A stretch of 32,682 nucleotides of DNA from Candidatus Parabeggiatoa sp. nov. 3 (GCA_003645185.1 QNEL01000023.1:1-32682); one strand, 5' to 3'; shown: positions 8,133 through 17,089, numbered from the stretch's first letter. Notes: generated by a model not told the origin, from the sequence alone. Translations and numbers: made by a program.

Positions 8133-9488
8133 TTACCTAAGCAGTCGTTCTAAATCATTGTATATCGCCAATGTCATTAAGCAGAGCAACAATGCCAAGC
8201 CTATCCGTTGTAAGAAATATTCTGTCTTTTCAGTAACGGGGTTGCCTTTGATCCATTCTATCAAATACATCAATAAATGACCCCCGTCAAGTAACGGAAT
8301 GGGTAGCAGATTAAGGACACCCAAGCTGACACTGATTAACCCTAAAAATGACAAAAAGACATCAAAGCCTAGTTGAACTGATTGTCCTGCAAACTGGGCT
8401 ATACTGATAGGGCCACTGATATGTTCATAAGAAATTTGCCAAGTCAACATCTTGACCATGACGCGCAAAGTTAAGACGCTGATATCCCAAGTTTTTACGA
8501 TCCCTTGTATAAAAGCATCACCTAAACCATAACGTACTGTGCCTTTGTATTCATCAGGTATCGTATAGCTTCTGGGGCTATACACCCCCATCCGCCCTTT
8601 TCCCTCAATATTATCGGGTATCAACGTTAAATTGAAGCGTTCATGATTTCGTTCAATGACTGCGCTTATTTCTTGTTCTGGGTGCTGAACAACATACTCG
8701 GCCCAAGTATTCCAATCGCTAATCGTTTGATCATCCAAGGCGATAATTTTATCACCTGGCTTGAGTCCAGCACGTTCAGCGGCGGAATCTGGCATGATAT
8801 TGCCGATGATAGCGGGTGGAGAGGGGCGAAAGGGTTTGAAACCGAATTTTTCAAAAAATTGTCCCTCGGCAATATCATCAAGTGACATCCCTTGTAAATT
8901 CAAGGTTAAATCAGATTGAGTGCCTTCTCGATTTTGCACAGAATAGACGATGCTCTCATTATCATCAAGTAATTCTTGCAGGGTGGCTTGTATGACATTG
9001 TCCCAACGTACAGTCTGTTGTTCATTAACGGCAATAATCTGATAGCCCGTTTGAAAACCGGCCTGATCTGCCAAACTGTCGGGGGTAACCTCGCCTACAA
9101 AGGCTTTCATGCCGGTTATACCCACCATATACATGAGGGTATAAACGATGATGGCGAATAAAAAGTTAAATAAGGGGCCTGCGAAAACAATGGCAGCACG
9201 CACTTTTAGAGATTGTCGATTAAAAGCCCGGTGCAATTCATCTTGTGGCACCTCTCCTTCACGCTCATCAAGCATTTTGACATAGCCGCCCAAGGGAATG
9301 GCCGCAATGACAAATTCGGCATTATCTTTGCCAAAGTTTTTTTTCCACAAAGCTTGGCCAAAGCCTACCGAAAAACGCAGGATTTTGACACCCAATCGCT
9401 GTGCCACCCAATAATGACCAAACTCATGCACAGTCACTAAAATGCCAATAACAATGATAAAAGCCAGTAAGGTTTGTACAAATAACAT
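8133..9488 (-). CDS. rseP: Site-2 intramembrane zinc protease RseP
   Basis: RseP cleaves the transmembrane segment of the anti-sigma factor RseA after DegS has cut it, releasing sigma-E, and also clears leftover signal peptides. With the start at 9488 the protein is 451 aa (E. coli 450). It opens MLFVQTLLAFIIVIGILVTV followed by the zinc-binding HEFGH (residues 21-25) inside the first membrane helix. Two PDZ domains fill about 115-310 (GEVTPDSLADQAGFQTG and GNIMPDSAAERAGLKPGD). The third zinc ligand is D401 in LLPIPLLDGGHLL. An upstream in-frame start 17 codons away would put a hydrophilic leader before this helix and is unlikely. Its place between dxr and bamA is conserved. Confidence 0.96.
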   Translation of the reverse strand: MLFVQTLLAFIIVIGILVTVHEFGHYWVAQRLGVKILRFSVGFGQALWKKNFGKDNAEFVIAAIPLGGYVKMLDEREGEVPQDELHRAFNRQSLKVRAAIVFAGPLFNFLFAIIVYTLMYMVGITGMKAFVGEVTPDSLADQAGFQTGYQIIAVNEQQTVRWDNVIQATLQELLDDNESIVYSVQNREGTQSDLTLNLQGMSLDDIAEGQFFEKFGFKPFRPSPPAIIGNIMPDSAAERAGLKPGDKIIALDDQTISDWNTWAEYVVQHPEQEISAVIERNHERFNLTLIPDNIEGKGRMGVYSPRSYTIPDEYKGTVRYGLGDAFIQGIVKTWDISVLTLRVMVKMLTWQISYEHISGPISIAQFAGQSVQLGFDVFLSFLGLISVSLGVLNLLPIPLLDGGHLLMYLIEWIKGNPVTEKTEYFLQRIGLALLLCLMTLAIYNDLERLLR

Positions 9489-9530
9489 TTTTAATATAGG
9501 TGAATTGTAGGTGTTCGAGGCAAAAATTTT

Positions 9531-9552
9531 GACGCGCAAAAAGTTTTGCGTC
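9531..9552. repeat. GACGC...GCGTC palindrome near rseP start
   Basis: GACGCgCAAAA pairs with TTTTGCGTC across one bulged base, close to the core of the dispersed GCAAAAGTTT palindromes. It sits about 45 bases upstream of the chosen rseP start, so a transcript from dxr into rseP would carry the hairpin. Confidence 0.5.
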
Positions 9553-9616
9553 GAACCGAAAGGAAGCGTTTGCGTGTGTTAATTGTGAATTATCAATTCT
9601 CAACGACTAAAAATCA

Positions 9617-10852
9617 TCACTGATGAAGATTTACGGCCTCTTGGGCTAACTCACGAGCTTGGGTGTCGTCTTCAAGAATCGTGTCGATTGAAGTGGCGAC
9701 TCTACCCGTTAAGCGGGATAAGGTGGTTTCAATCACTTTATGAATAGCGGTAAAACGCAAACGCTTTTGCAAAAAGGCTTGTACGGCAATTTCATTGGCT
9801 GCGTTCAATATCGTCGTTGTTGTGCCACCTGCGTTCATTGCCTCAATGGCTAATTTTAAACTGGGGAAACGGTCAAAATCAACAGCTTCAAAATCCAAAC
9901 GAGCAATGTCGATCAGACTTAAACGGGAAACACTTGAAGCAATGCGTTTAGGCCAGGCTAACGCATGAGCAATAGGGGTACGCATATCAGGATTGCCTAA
10001 TTGCGCGAGTACCGATCCATCAATATATTCAACTAGCGAATGAATGATACTTTGAGGGTGTAGCACCACTTCAACTTGTGTTGGCTTAGCGGCAAATAAC
10101 CAACATGCTTCAATGATTTCCAGTCCTTTATTCATCATTGTGGCAGAATCTACCGATATTTTACGCCCCATCTTCCAATTTGGGTGGGCACAGGCCTGTG
10201 AAGGGGTGATTTCATGCAATTGTTCGATAGGGGTTGTGCGAAACGGGCCACCTGATGCTGTTAGCAAAAGACGGCTAACCCCCATTTCTTCTAAGGTATG
10301 CGCTAATGGTGCAGAATCATCGGATTTAACTTCTGACGTTTTGAAATGATGAATTTCTGAACGATTGATGGGCATGCATTGAAATAGTGCATTATGTTCA
10401 CTGTCAATTGGCAGGAGTTCAGCGCCATGTTGCTGTACCGCTTCCATAAACAATTGCCCTGACATGACTAAGGCTTCTTTATTAGCCAATAGGATGCGTT
10501 TACCCGCTTTTGCAGCGGCTAAGGTGGGCAATAAACCGGCGCTACCAACGATTGCTGCCATTACCATGTCTACTAAAGGCAAACTCGCGACGAAACTCAG
10601 TCCGTCAGTGCCACTTAAAACTTGCACCTTTGAATTGAGCTTTTGTAAGCGCAGCGATAACTGTTCAGCTGCCTGTGGATCGGCCATCACGGCATAACGA
10701 GGTGACCATTGAAGACAGAGGGTTTGTAAACGATCAATTTGTTGATGCGCTGTTAGCGCAATAACTTCAAATTCATTGGGATGTTGTTTAATGACATCAA
10801 GGGTATTGAGACCAATGCTGCCAGTCGCTCCCAGTATAGTGATTTTCCTCAA
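9617..10852 (-). CDS. dxr: 1-deoxy-D-xylulose 5-phosphate reductoisomerase Dxr/IspC
   Basis: Dxr converts 1-deoxy-D-xylulose 5-phosphate to 2-C-methyl-D-erythritol 4-phosphate with NADPH, the committed step of the MEP isoprenoid pathway. This feeds UppS, encoded nearby. The NADPH site GATGSIG is at residues 8-14. Metal and substrate residues lie in [19 protein letters not shown] and [20 protein letters not shown]. The 411-aa product is a little longer than usual (about 398), with extra residues around [20 protein letters not shown] just before [14 protein letters not shown]. The start is TTG at 10852. It overlaps the cdsA TGA as TTGA, a coupling arrangement like the common ATGA overlap, and gives the expected N-terminus. 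Confidence 0.96.
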   Translation of the reverse strand: MRKITILGATGSIGLNTLDVIKQHPNEFEVIALTAHQQIDRLQTLCLQWSPRYAVMADPQAAEQLSLRLQKLNSKVQVLSGTDGLSFVASLPLVDMVMAAIVGSAGLLPTLAAAKAGKRILLANKEALVMSGQLFMEAVQQHGAELLPIDSEHNALFQCMPINRSEIHHFKTSEVKSDDSAPLAHTLEEMGVSRLLLTASGGPFRTTPIEQLHEITPSQACAHPNWKMGRKISVDSATMMNKGLEIIEACWLFAAKPTQVEVVLHPQSIIHSLVEYIDGSVLAQLGNPDMRTPIAHALAWPKRIASSVSRLSLIDIARLDFEAVDFDRFPSLKLAIEAMNAGGTTTTILNAANEIAVQAFLQKRLRFTAIHKVIETTLSRLTGRVATSIDTILEDDTQARELAQEAVNLHQ

Positions 10853-11670
10853 AACAGATGTCCTAGTGAAACAAGGCCCATGACAAAAATGGGCGCGGCA
10901 GAGGTTAAACTATCAATACGGTCAAGTATACCACCGTGACCGGGTAAGATGTGACTACTGTCTTTGATACCCACTTGACGCTTAAAGACGCTTTCCAATA
11001 AATCGCCTAGAATTGACACTATCACGGTTAATAAGCATAATAACATAAAAAGCAGTAATGTCATGAATGACATTGATTTGAATAGGGCATAACTCAATGA
11101 AACGATTGAACTCATCAACAAGGCTCCCAGTACGCCTTCCCAAGTTTTGCCTGGACTGATTTTATCAGCCAGTTTTCTTTTTCCCCAGCGTTTACCCATA
11201 AAATAGGCGGAGCTGTCAGCGGCCCAAATCAATACGAATAAAAACATCACCCATTGTCCACCATAACGTTCATGTTCATGCAAATGCAATAGGGCAAAAA
11301 AAGTGGAGAGCAAAATAATAAAACCCAAGACGGCTTTAGGAAAGGGTGAGGCCAATATCATTTCATAGCCTTGTTGATAACGCCATAGCGACAAACCGGC
11401 CAATAGCCACCACAAACAAACGACAAACAAAACCAACATCATGGCCGGTTGCTGTCTAAAACCGTAGGCCATTAACAACATCAAGCAAGTTAGGGTAGCA
11501 TAAACAATCCGTATTTTCCAAGTATGCCAGCCACATAACCCTGCCCATTCCCAGGCACCCAGCACGACAAAAACACTCAGCACCGATGCTAAGATCATCG
11601 ATGATAAACTCAATACCCATACGATTAGGGGAATTAAAATAATAGCTGTGAGCAAACGTTGTTTAAGCAT
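10849..11670 (-). CDS. cdsA: Phosphatidate cytidylyltransferase CdsA
   Basis: CdsA makes CDP-diacylglycerol from phosphatidate and CTP, the branch point of phospholipid synthesis, in the inner membrane. I start it at ATG 11670 ([20 protein letters not shown]), giving 273 aa. The longer in-frame ORF to 11760 runs deep into uppS and adds a non-family leader. Several hydrophobic helices are followed by the CDP-alcohol signature [20 protein letters not shown] plus GILDRIDSL near the C-terminus. It overlaps the uppS stop by 8 bases and its own stop overlaps the dxr start by 4 bases. The three genes are therefore probably translated as a coupled unit. Confidence 0.95.
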   Translation of the reverse strand: MLKQRLLTAIILIPLIVWVLSLSSMILASVLSVFVVLGAWEWAGLCGWHTWKIRIVYATLTCLMLLMAYGFRQQPAMMLVLFVVCLWWLLAGLSLWRYQQGYEMILASPFPKAVLGFIILLSTFFALLHLHEHERYGGQWVMFLFVLIWAADSSAYFMGKRWGKRKLADKISPGKTWEGVLGALLMSSIVSLSYALFKSMSFMTLLLFMLLCLLTVIVSILGDLLESVFKRQVGIKDSSHILPGHGGILDRIDSLTSAAPIFVMGLVSLGHLF

Positions 11671-12406
11671 TTTCTTGTTCAACTTGATCGGCCGTGCGTC
11701 CAAAACGACGTTGACGGGTTGCAAACGATTCCAAGGCCTTAGTAAAAGTCGCTTTATCAAAATCCGGCCATAAGGTATCGGTAAAATACAGTTCTGTGTA
11801 GGCTAATTGCCACAATAAAAAATTACTGACCCGTTTTTCTCCACCAGTACGGATGAATAAATCGGGTTCTGGTAAATCCGCTAAAGAGATTTCTGTCGCT
11901 AAAAGACTTTCATTAATATCACTACTTTGCAATTGGCCTTGTTCAACTCGCGCGGCAAGACGTTTAGTCGCTTCAACAATATCCCAATGTCCGCCATAAT
12001 TGGCTGCAATCACTAGGTTGATGCCAGAATTGTTTTTTGTCTGTTCTTCAGCATCAGCAATCAATTTTTGCAATTTTTCTGAAAACGCTTTTTTATTACC
12101 AATAATGCGTAAACAAACATTATTTTTATGTAAAGTATCAATTTCCCGTTGCAAGGCCGTCATAAACAAATCCATCAACAAACTCACTTCTTGTTTAGGA
12201 CGTCGCCAGTTTTCGCTACTAAATGCGAATAACGTTAATGCTTTTATATCGTTTTCAGAACAGAATTTGATGACTCGACGTACCGTCTCGACTCCGGCTT
12301 TGTGTCCAGCATAGCGCGGCAATAGCCTTTGTTTAGCCCAACGACCATTACCATCCATAATAATGGCAATATGGTGTGGTTTTTGGTCTTTCGTTTTAGA
12401 AGCCAT
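11663..12406 (-). CDS. uppS: Undecaprenyl diphosphate synthase UppS
   Basis: UppS adds eight isopentenyl units in cis to farnesyl diphosphate, making the C55 lipid carrier for peptidoglycan and O-antigen. The 247-aa product has the family signature HIAIIMDGNGRWAKQR with catalytic D18 and N20, followed by RYAGHKAGVETVRR. The second signature, DLFIRTGGEKRVSNFLLWQL, is near the C-terminus, followed by YTELYFTDTLWPDF. The ATG at 12406 precedes the conserved HHIAIIMDGNG by ten residues, as usual. The upstream gap to frr is 218 bases and carries an inverted-repeat element, so uppS may be transcribed partly from inside that gap. Confidence 0.96.
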   Translation of the reverse strand: MASKTKDQKPHHIAIIMDGNGRWAKQRLLPRYAGHKAGVETVRRVIKFCSENDIKALTLFAFSSENWRRPKQEVSLLMDLFMTALQREIDTLHKNNVCLRIIGNKKAFSEKLQKLIADAEEQTKNNSGINLVIAANYGGHWDIVEATKRLAARVEQGQLQSSDINESLLATEISLADLPEPDLFIRTGGEKRVSNFLLWQLAYTELYFTDTLWPDFDKATFTKALESFATRQRRFGRTADQVEQENA

Positions 12407-12464
12407 TATCGATTATAACTAGAAGGATTATTTATAAGAAAGGATATCACTACAAGGATATATA

Positions 12465-12621
12465 TAACTACAAGGATTATTTATTCGATGCGGATTAAAT
12501 CATAGCCTTTATGAGTTCGTTATGTGAGTCTTGATGACTTATTTATTTTGCTGAAGTTTCGTTCCGATCTTATCGTTAAGTGACGCTCTTATCTGCATCG
12601 AATAAATAATCCTTGTCGTTA
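12465..12621. mobile_element. Small element with 21-bp perfect terminal inverted repeats (frr-uppS gap)
   Basis: Bases 12471-12491 and 12595-12615 are exact reverse complements (arm begins CAAGGATTATTTATTCG). With one mismatch the pairing extends outward through ATAAC/GTTAT to about 12465 and 12621. The interior of about 100 bases encodes nothing. The words ACTACAAGGAT and AAGGAT recur just outside (12421-12470) and again near 30660-30690. The right arm ends within a few bases of the frr stop. It may be a non-autonomous insertion, or a long stem that shields the uppS leader. Confidence 0.6.
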
Positions 12622-12624
12622 TTA

Positions 12625-13191
12625 TTAAACTTCCATTAATTCAGCTTCTTTCTCTTGCAGCACACTATCCACTTGGGCAATCATTTTATTCGTCAATTTC
12701 TGAATGATTTCTTCACCATGATGTTCCTCATCTTTAGAAATCTCTTTATCATTCATTAATTCCTTGAGATCATGATTCCCATCGCGACGTATATTACGGA
12801 TAGCCACTCGCGCTTTTTCCGCATCATGGCGTACCACTTTAACTAAATCACGCCGCCGTTCCTCTGTCATAGGGGGTAAAGGCACACGTAGCAAATTCCC
12901 AACATTGGTAGGATTCAGTCCGAGATCAGAATTTCTAATCGCTTTTTCAACTATTGATGCCATATTCTTTTCATAAGGTGCAACCCCTATCGTTCGTGGA
13001 TCGAGTATAGTGATATTAGCGGTTTGATTGATAGGCGTATCTGTGCCGTAATAAGGTACATTAATGTGTTCGAGTAAAGAAGTATGAGCACGTCCACTAC
13101 GAATTTTGATAAAATCCTCTTTCAGTGCTTTAACACTTTTATCCATCCGCTCCTCTGCATCTGTTTGAATCATTTCAATCATTTCACTCAT
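12625..13191 (-). CDS. frr: Ribosome recycling factor Frr
   Basis: Frr, with EF-G, splits the post-termination ribosome. I use the ATG at 13191 because a GAGGA Shine-Dalgarno sequence lies 7-8 bases upstream, in the 13-base gap after pyrH. The longer ORF to 13215 would overlap pyrH and adds MINSEDVY. The resulting 188-aa protein (E. coli 185) has the family features AEERMDKSVKALKEDFIKIR and SGRAHTSLLEHINVPYYG, then LRVPLPPMTEERRRDLVK and VAIRNIRRDGNHDLKEL. It forms the usual three-helix bundle plus small domain. It probably shares a transcript with pyrH. Confidence 0.96.
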   Translation of the reverse strand: MSEMIEMIQTDAEERMDKSVKALKEDFIKIRSGRAHTSLLEHINVPYYGTDTPINQTANITILDPRTIGVAPYEKNMASIVEKAIRNSDLGLNPTNVGNLLRVPLPPMTEERRRDLVKVVRHDAEKARVAIRNIRRDGNHDLKELMNDKEISKDEEHHGEEIIQKLTNKMIAQVDSVLQEKEAELMEV

Positions 13192-13204
13192 ATAGACATC
13201 CTCA

Positions 13205-13927
13205 CTATTTATCAATCAACGTACCTTCATCAAAACCCTCGATGGCACGGACTAATGCACCCGCCTTACCCATATCAAGCACACGTAGTGGGATATTATT
13301 ATCCCGACACAAAACAATGGCTGTCGTATCCATCACGCCTAAGCCAAGTTGAACAACTTCATTATAACTTAACTGCGAAAAACGTTTAGCAGTTGGATCG
13401 ATTATTGGATCGGCCGCATAAACACCATCCACTTTAGTCGCTTTGATCATCAGATCGGCTTTGATTTCAATAGCGCGTAAACTCGCCGCTGAATCCGTCG
13501 TAAAAAAAGGATTGCCCGTGCCGGCCACAAAAATCACCACTCTGCCTTTTCTCAAGTGACGAATAGCACGTTGTTGGTTGTATTTTTCGCAAACGGAATC
13601 AATCTGAAGGGCAGACATCACACGCGCTTTTATTCCTGCTTTGGCAAGGGCATCTTGCATTGCTAAACCATTCATCACCGTTGCTAACATGCCCATGTAA
13701 TCAGCAGAAACCTGTTCAATACCCGTTGCTTTTAGTTGGGCACCGCGGAAAATATTCCCGCCGCCAATCACCAAACCTAATTCAACTCCAAGATGCACCA
13801 CGTCATGCAGCTCTGCGACAATACGGTTTATCCCCTGTGGTTCAAAACCAAAATCAGCATTGCCCATCAAAGCTTCGCCGCTGAGTTTCAGTAACACGCG
13901 ATGATAGGCAAGGGAAACATCAGACAT
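13205..13927 (-). CDS. pyrH: UMP kinase PyrH
   Basis: PyrH phosphorylates UMP to UDP with ATP, as a GTP-activated, UTP-inhibited hexamer of the amino-acid-kinase fold. Starting at ATG 13927 the protein is 240 aa (E. coli 241) and reads [26 protein letters not shown] sequence lies about 10 bases before this ATG. The ORF could extend six codons further to 13945, which would consume that site. Visible motifs are KLSGEALMG (phosphate binding), [27 protein letters not shown] and [12 protein letters not shown]. It lies between tsf and frr as in most gammaproteobacteria. The gap to tsf carries a 24-bp tandem repeat. Confidence 0.96.
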   Translation of the reverse strand: MSDVSLAYHRVLLKLSGEALMGNADFGFEPQGINRIVAELHDVVHLGVELGLVIGGGNIFRGAQLKATGIEQVSADYMGMLATVMNGLAMQDALAKAGIKARVMSALQIDSVCEKYNQQRAIRHLRKGRVVIFVAGTGNPFFTTDSAASLRAIEIKADLMIKATKVDGVYAADPIIDPTAKRFSQLSYNEVVQLGLGVMDTTAIVLCRDNNIPLRVLDMGKAGALVRAIEGFDEGTLIDK

Positions 13928-13969
13928 AATATTGCTAACCTTCACCTAGTTTGACTTTTCTAGGCTTAT

Positions 13970-14044
13970 GTTCCAACGCAAACTAAAGTTTGCACTCCAA
14001 CGCAAACTAAAGTTTGCACTCCAACGCAAACTCATAGTTGGAAC
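13970..14044. repeat. 24-bp tandem repeat in the tsf-pyrH gap
   Basis: Two perfect 24-bp units, beginning CCAACGCAAACTAAAG, occupy 13973-13996 and 13997-14020. A diverged third follows (14021-14044). Each perfect unit contains GCAAACT/AGTTTGC, which can form a 7-bp hairpin with a 2-base loop. The block is bracketed by GTTCCAAC and GTTGGAAC. It lies in the pyrH leader, 40-120 bases before the start, so it could influence transcript processing between tsf and pyrH. Confidence 0.8.
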
Positions 14045-14124
14045 TAAATCAGACTAAAATTTAAAACTAAATAAGTAAGTAACTAACTGAGACATACCAA
14101 GTATTCAAGTTGATGACAATAATT

Positions 14125-14997
14125 CTAATCCGTATTTTGTACCTGTTGCATCACTTCTTCCACAAAATTGTCGCTTTTCTTTTCAATACCTTCACCCACT
14201 TCAAAACGTTCAAAATGGGCAACACGGGCACCATTAGCCTTGAGTAATTTTTCTACGCTTTGTTCTGGATCCTTGACAAACGGTTGACCCAGCAGAGTGA
14301 TTTCGCCTAAAAACTTGTTCAGGCGGCCCTCTACCATTTTCTTAATGATCTTATCAGGTTTACCTGTCTCAGCCGCTTGTGCCCGATAAATTTTTTCCTC
14401 TTTAGCAATCGTCTCGGCAGGCACTTGATCTCTTGACACACAAATGGGACGACTCGCTGCAATATGCATCGCAACATCTTTGGCTAATTCAGCAGAACCT
14501 CCGCGCATATCAATTAAAACGCCAATCCGTTTACCGTGCAAATACACACCGATGTTGTCGTGCTTTTCCATCAAGGCAAACCGCCGCACATTGATGTTTT
14601 CACCAATTTTGGCAATTAAATCCTGACGGGCTTCTTCAACACTTTTTCCGCCCAAATTGGCAGCCTTCAAGGTTTCCAAATTGGCATGTCGTTCTGTTAA
14701 GACGATGGCAACGAGCGCATCACAAAACGCTTTGAAGTCATCACCCTTAGAAACAAAATCTGTCTCGCTATTGACTTCTACCATCGCAGCATGGTTATCT
14801 TTTTGCTGTAGAGTAATTAAACCTTCGGCAGCAATTCTATGCTCTTTCTGTCCTGCTTTAGTAACGCCTGATTTACGCATGGCTTCAATGGCAGCCTCAA
14901 TATCACCATCACTGTCTACCAATGCTTTTTTGCATTCCATCATACCCGCACCAGTGCGTTCACGCAGCGTTTTAACCAATGCTGCTGTAATCTTCAT
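14125..14997 (-). CDS. tsf: Translation elongation factor Ts
   Basis: EF-Ts exchanges GDP on EF-Tu. The 290-aa product (E. coli 283) begins with the UBA-like N-terminal domain and signature [17 protein letters not shown]. The second signature, [14 protein letters not shown], follows, then the coiled-coil/dimerisation regions with [19 protein letters not shown]. The ATG at 14997 has a GAGGT Shine-Dalgarno sequence about 8 bases upstream. It follows rpsB with a 251-base gap that carries two small inverted repeats (15080-15098 and 15171-15221). These could be a terminator or processing site that lets the S2 and EF-Ts levels differ. Confidence 0.97.
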   Translation of the reverse strand: MKITAALVKTLRERTGAGMMECKKALVDSDGDIEAAIEAMRKSGVTKAGQKEHRIAAEGLITLQQKDNHAAMVEVNSETDFVSKGDDFKAFCDALVAIVLTERHANLETLKAANLGGKSVEEARQDLIAKIGENINVRRFALMEKHDNIGVYLHGKRIGVLIDMRGGSAELAKDVAMHIAASRPICVSRDQVPAETIAKEEKIYRAQAAETGKPDKIIKKMVEGRLNKFLGEITLLGQPFVKDPEQSVEKLLKANGARVAHFERFEVGEGIEKKSDNFVEEVMQQVQNTD

Positions 14998-15170
14998 TTC
15001 TCAAAACCTCTTGTTGTTGTATTTATCATTATAAGACTGGCTTCCTCATCCTATTCATGTTAACAAATTTTAATAATAGCACTCAATAATAGTGAGTGAA
15101 TATACCCAAAACCTATTAATTACTATAAATTGAAATGATTGAAATAAAAATAATGAGTTTAATTTGTCGT

Positions 15171-15221
15171 CCAGTATTCACGCTAACTTAAATCATGAAT
15201 TAGATATGCCATGAATACTGG
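15171..15221. repeat. Inverted repeat in the rpsB-tsf gap
   Basis: CCAGTATTCA (15171-15180) is the exact reverse complement of 15212-15221, with 31 bases between. It starts about 28 bases past the rpsB stop on the minus strand. A second hairpin, CACTCA/TGAGTG, is at 15080-15098. Neither is followed by a T-run in the direction of transcription, so a processing or attenuation role is only a guess. Confidence 0.5.
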
Positions 15222-15248
15222 ATATTTGAACGAATGAATTTCTACGGC

Positions 15249-16046
15249 TTATACCGATTGAACGTAAGGCACGGCAGGCTCGTCTACTGTCTCCTCAATG
15301 GGTACTGTTTGAGAATCGCTCTCCTCAACTTCCACAAAATCGTCTTCCGAAGCTGCCTGCAAGCTCGCTTGGCGGCCATCAAGAATAGCATCTGATATCC
15401 CATTAACATACAATGTGATAGCCCGAATCGCATCATCGTTGCCTGGGATGACATAATCAACATTCAAAGGACTGTTGTTCGTGTCTACAACACCAACAAC
15501 GGGAATACCCAATTTAGTGGCTTCTTTGACGGCAATTTTTTCATAGCCCACATCAATGATAAACAACGCATCAGGTAGGCCATTCATGTCTTTGATACCG
15601 CCTAAACTGCGTTCTAATTTATCCAACTCACGAGTCAGTGACAGCGCCTCTTTTTTCGTTATACGATGTAGAGTACCATCTTGTGTGAGCATCTCTAAAT
15701 CCTTGAGACGCTTGATAGAAGCCTTGACCGTTTTATAATTGGTCAGCATACCCCCCAACCAACGGCGATTGACGTAAGGCATACCACAGCGAATAGCGGC
15801 CTCTTTAACAGGCTCTTGCGCGGCACGCTTAGTACCCACAAATAAAATATTGCCTTTTTTGGCAGTCATTTGGCCCAAAAAATTCCCTGCATCATTAAAC
15901 ATGGGCAGGGTATGTTCAAGGTTAATGATATGAATTTTATTACGATCCCCAAAAATATACGGCGCCATTTGAGGGTTCCAAAAGCGAGTTTGATGCCCAA
16001 AATGTACCCCTGCTTCGAGCATTTCACGCATAGAAATATTTGACAT
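15249..16046 (-). CDS. rpsB: 30S ribosomal protein S2
   Basis: S2 joins the small subunit late and is needed for S1 binding. The 265-aa product starts [20 protein letters not shown], the canonical S2 opening, and contains [36 protein letters not shown] and [16 protein letters not shown], followed by [13 protein letters not shown]. It is longer than E. coli S2 (241 aa) through an acidic C-terminal tail from about residue 232 ([19 protein letters not shown]). The ATG at 16046 matches the family start; no strong Shine-Dalgarno sequence precedes it. The gene is divergent from map, and its 5' untranslated region contains a folded candidate S2 leader at 16083-16139. Confidence 0.98.
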   Translation of the reverse strand: MSNISMREMLEAGVHFGHQTRFWNPQMAPYIFGDRNKIHIINLEHTLPMFNDAGNFLGQMTAKKGNILFVGTKRAAQEPVKEAAIRCGMPYVNRRWLGGMLTNYKTVKASIKRLKDLEMLTQDGTLHRITKKEALSLTRELDKLERSLGGIKDMNGLPDALFIIDVGYEKIAVKEATKLGIPVVGVVDTNNSPLNVDYVIPGNDDAIRAITLYVNGISDAILDGRQASLQAASEDDFVEVEESDSQTVPIEETVDEPAVPYVQSV

Positions 16047-16082
16047 AGATATATAAACTCTTTAAAAAGTGGGTTATTCCTC

Positions 16083-16139
16083 CAGACACCCCATATATTG
16101 ACTCTGATGGGAGCACCCCAATTTATGTGACGGTGTCTG
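16083..16139 (-). promoter_or_regulatory. Candidate autoregulatory S2 leader of rpsB-tsf
   Basis: On the minus strand, CAGACACC (16139-16132) pairs exactly with GGTGTCTG (16090-16083). The pair encloses a 41-base interior that contains GGGGTGCTCCC, itself able to form a small hairpin. GGAGG follows the closing stem at once. S2 is known to repress rpsB-tsf through the leader RNA in gammaproteobacteria, and this is the only folded element in the rpsB 5' region. The structure is visible in the sequence; the S2-binding role is inferred from the family. Confidence 0.5.
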
Positions 16140-16161
16140 TGTGATATTGTAAAAGCGCGTG

Positions 16162-16190
16162 TTTTATACCATAAAAGGCTCACCACAACA
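16162..16190 (-). promoter_or_regulatory. Possible rpsB promoter (extended -10)
   Basis: Read on the minus strand, TATAAA (16167-16162) is preceded by TG one base upstream, an extended -10. A weak -35 (TGTTGT) lies 17 bases further upstream, near 16190-16185. It is placed so that the candidate S2 leader would be transcribed. On the plus strand TTGTAA (16147-16152) and CATAAA (16170-16175), 17 bases apart, could serve map. Both are pattern matches only. Confidence 0.3.
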
Positions 16191-16201
16191 ATCTAATTGT
16201 C

Positions 16202-16993
16202 ATGGCTGTTATTATAAAAACTCAACAAGAAATAAAAAAAATGCGCGTCGCTGGGCGTTTAGCGGTTGACGTGTTGGACATGATCACACCTTATGTGCAG
16301 GCCGGTGTGACAACTGAAGAATTGGATAGGTTGTGCCATGAATACATCGTTAATGTACAACATGCGGTGCCAGCGCCATTAAATTATAATAAATTTCCTA
16401 AATCCATTTGTACCTCTGTCAACCATCAAGTTTGTCATGGCATTCCTAAGGTCAAAAAATTGAAAAACGGGGATATTCTGAATATTGATATTACTGTCAT
16501 TAAAGATGGGTATCACGGCGATACCAGTCGCATGTTTATGATTGGTAAACCCAGTATTCGTGCCAAACGCCTCGTAGAAATTGCTTATGAATGTCTTTGG
16601 ATTGGCATTCAGGTTGTCAAGCCCGGGATTTATTTAAATGAAATAGGCAGGACGATTCAAAATTACGCCGAATCTAAAAAATGTTCTGTTGTACAAGAAT
16701 ATTGTGGACACGGCATAGGCCAAAATTTCCATGAAGAGCCCCGCGTTTTGCATTATTATAGTAATGAAAACACGGATAATATCCTTTTGCAAGCCGGCAT
16801 GATCTTTACGATTGAGCCTATGATTAACGCGGGTAAACGACATATCAAAATCTTACCCGATAAATGGACAGTCGTCACCAAAGATCATAGTTTATCAGCA
16901 CAATGGGAACATAGCCTTTTAGTGACAGAGCAAGGTGTTGAAGTACTCACATTAGGGGCAGACGAAAAAGCACCTTTATCATATTGCCAGTAG
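16202..16993 (+). CDS. map: Type I methionine aminopeptidase Map
   Basis: Map removes the initiator Met from new proteins and works with the ribosome, so its position opposite rpsB is functional as well as conserved. The 263-aa product (E. coli 264) has the pita-bread fold. Its five metal ligands are D96 (NIDITV), D107 (YHGDTSR), H170 (CGHGIGQNFHEEP), E204 (FTIEPM) and E236 (WEHSLLV). The substrate-side His is H79 in VCHGIP. The ATG at 16202 gives the usual start a few residues before IKTQQEIKKMRVAGRLA. The TAG stop is followed at once by a perfect 10-bp hairpin (16995-17018) that may double as a transcript end. Confidence 0.97.
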   Translation: MAVIIKTQQEIKKMRVAGRLAVDVLDMITPYVQAGVTTEELDRLCHEYIVNVQHAVPAPLNYNKFPKSICTSVNHQVCHGIPKVKKLKNGDILNIDITVIKDGYHGDTSRMFMIGKPSIRAKRLVEIAYECLWIGIQVVKPGIYLNEIGRTIQNYAESKKCSVVQEYCGHGIGQNFHEEPRVLHYYSNENTDNILLQAGMIFTIEPMINAGKRHIKILPDKWTVVTKDHSLSAQWEHSLLVTEQGVEVLTLGADEKAPLSYCQ

Positions 16994-16994
16994 T

Positions 16995-17089
16995 AGAGAC
17001 GCGATGCTTCGCGTCTCTGGCATTGTGTCTCAGGCATCGCGTCTATGTTCGTTTCGACGCGTAGCAAAGCAAATCAATGCCAGAGACGC
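16995..17089. repeat. AGAGACGC...GCGTCTCT palindrome cluster after map
   Basis: AGAGACGCGA (16995-17004) pairs exactly with 17009-17018 around TGCT. GCGTCTCTGGCATTG (17011-17025) is also the exact reverse complement of 17075-17089, so two alternative folds share one arm. The same AGAGACGC/GCGTCTCT arms occur at 28884-28922, 29002-29026, 29195-29219 and 29229-29275. This is a dispersed family specific to gaps between genes. Confidence 0.8.

Noticed and set aside
11671..11760. Longer cdsA start at 11760
   Set aside because: It would overlap uppS by nearly 100 bases and adds a basic, non-family leader. The ATG at 11670 gives the expected first membrane helix.
15866..16186. 106-codon minus-strand frame overlapping the rpsB start
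   Set aside because: Mostly out-of-frame rpsB; it also crosses the leader hairpin and has no family match.
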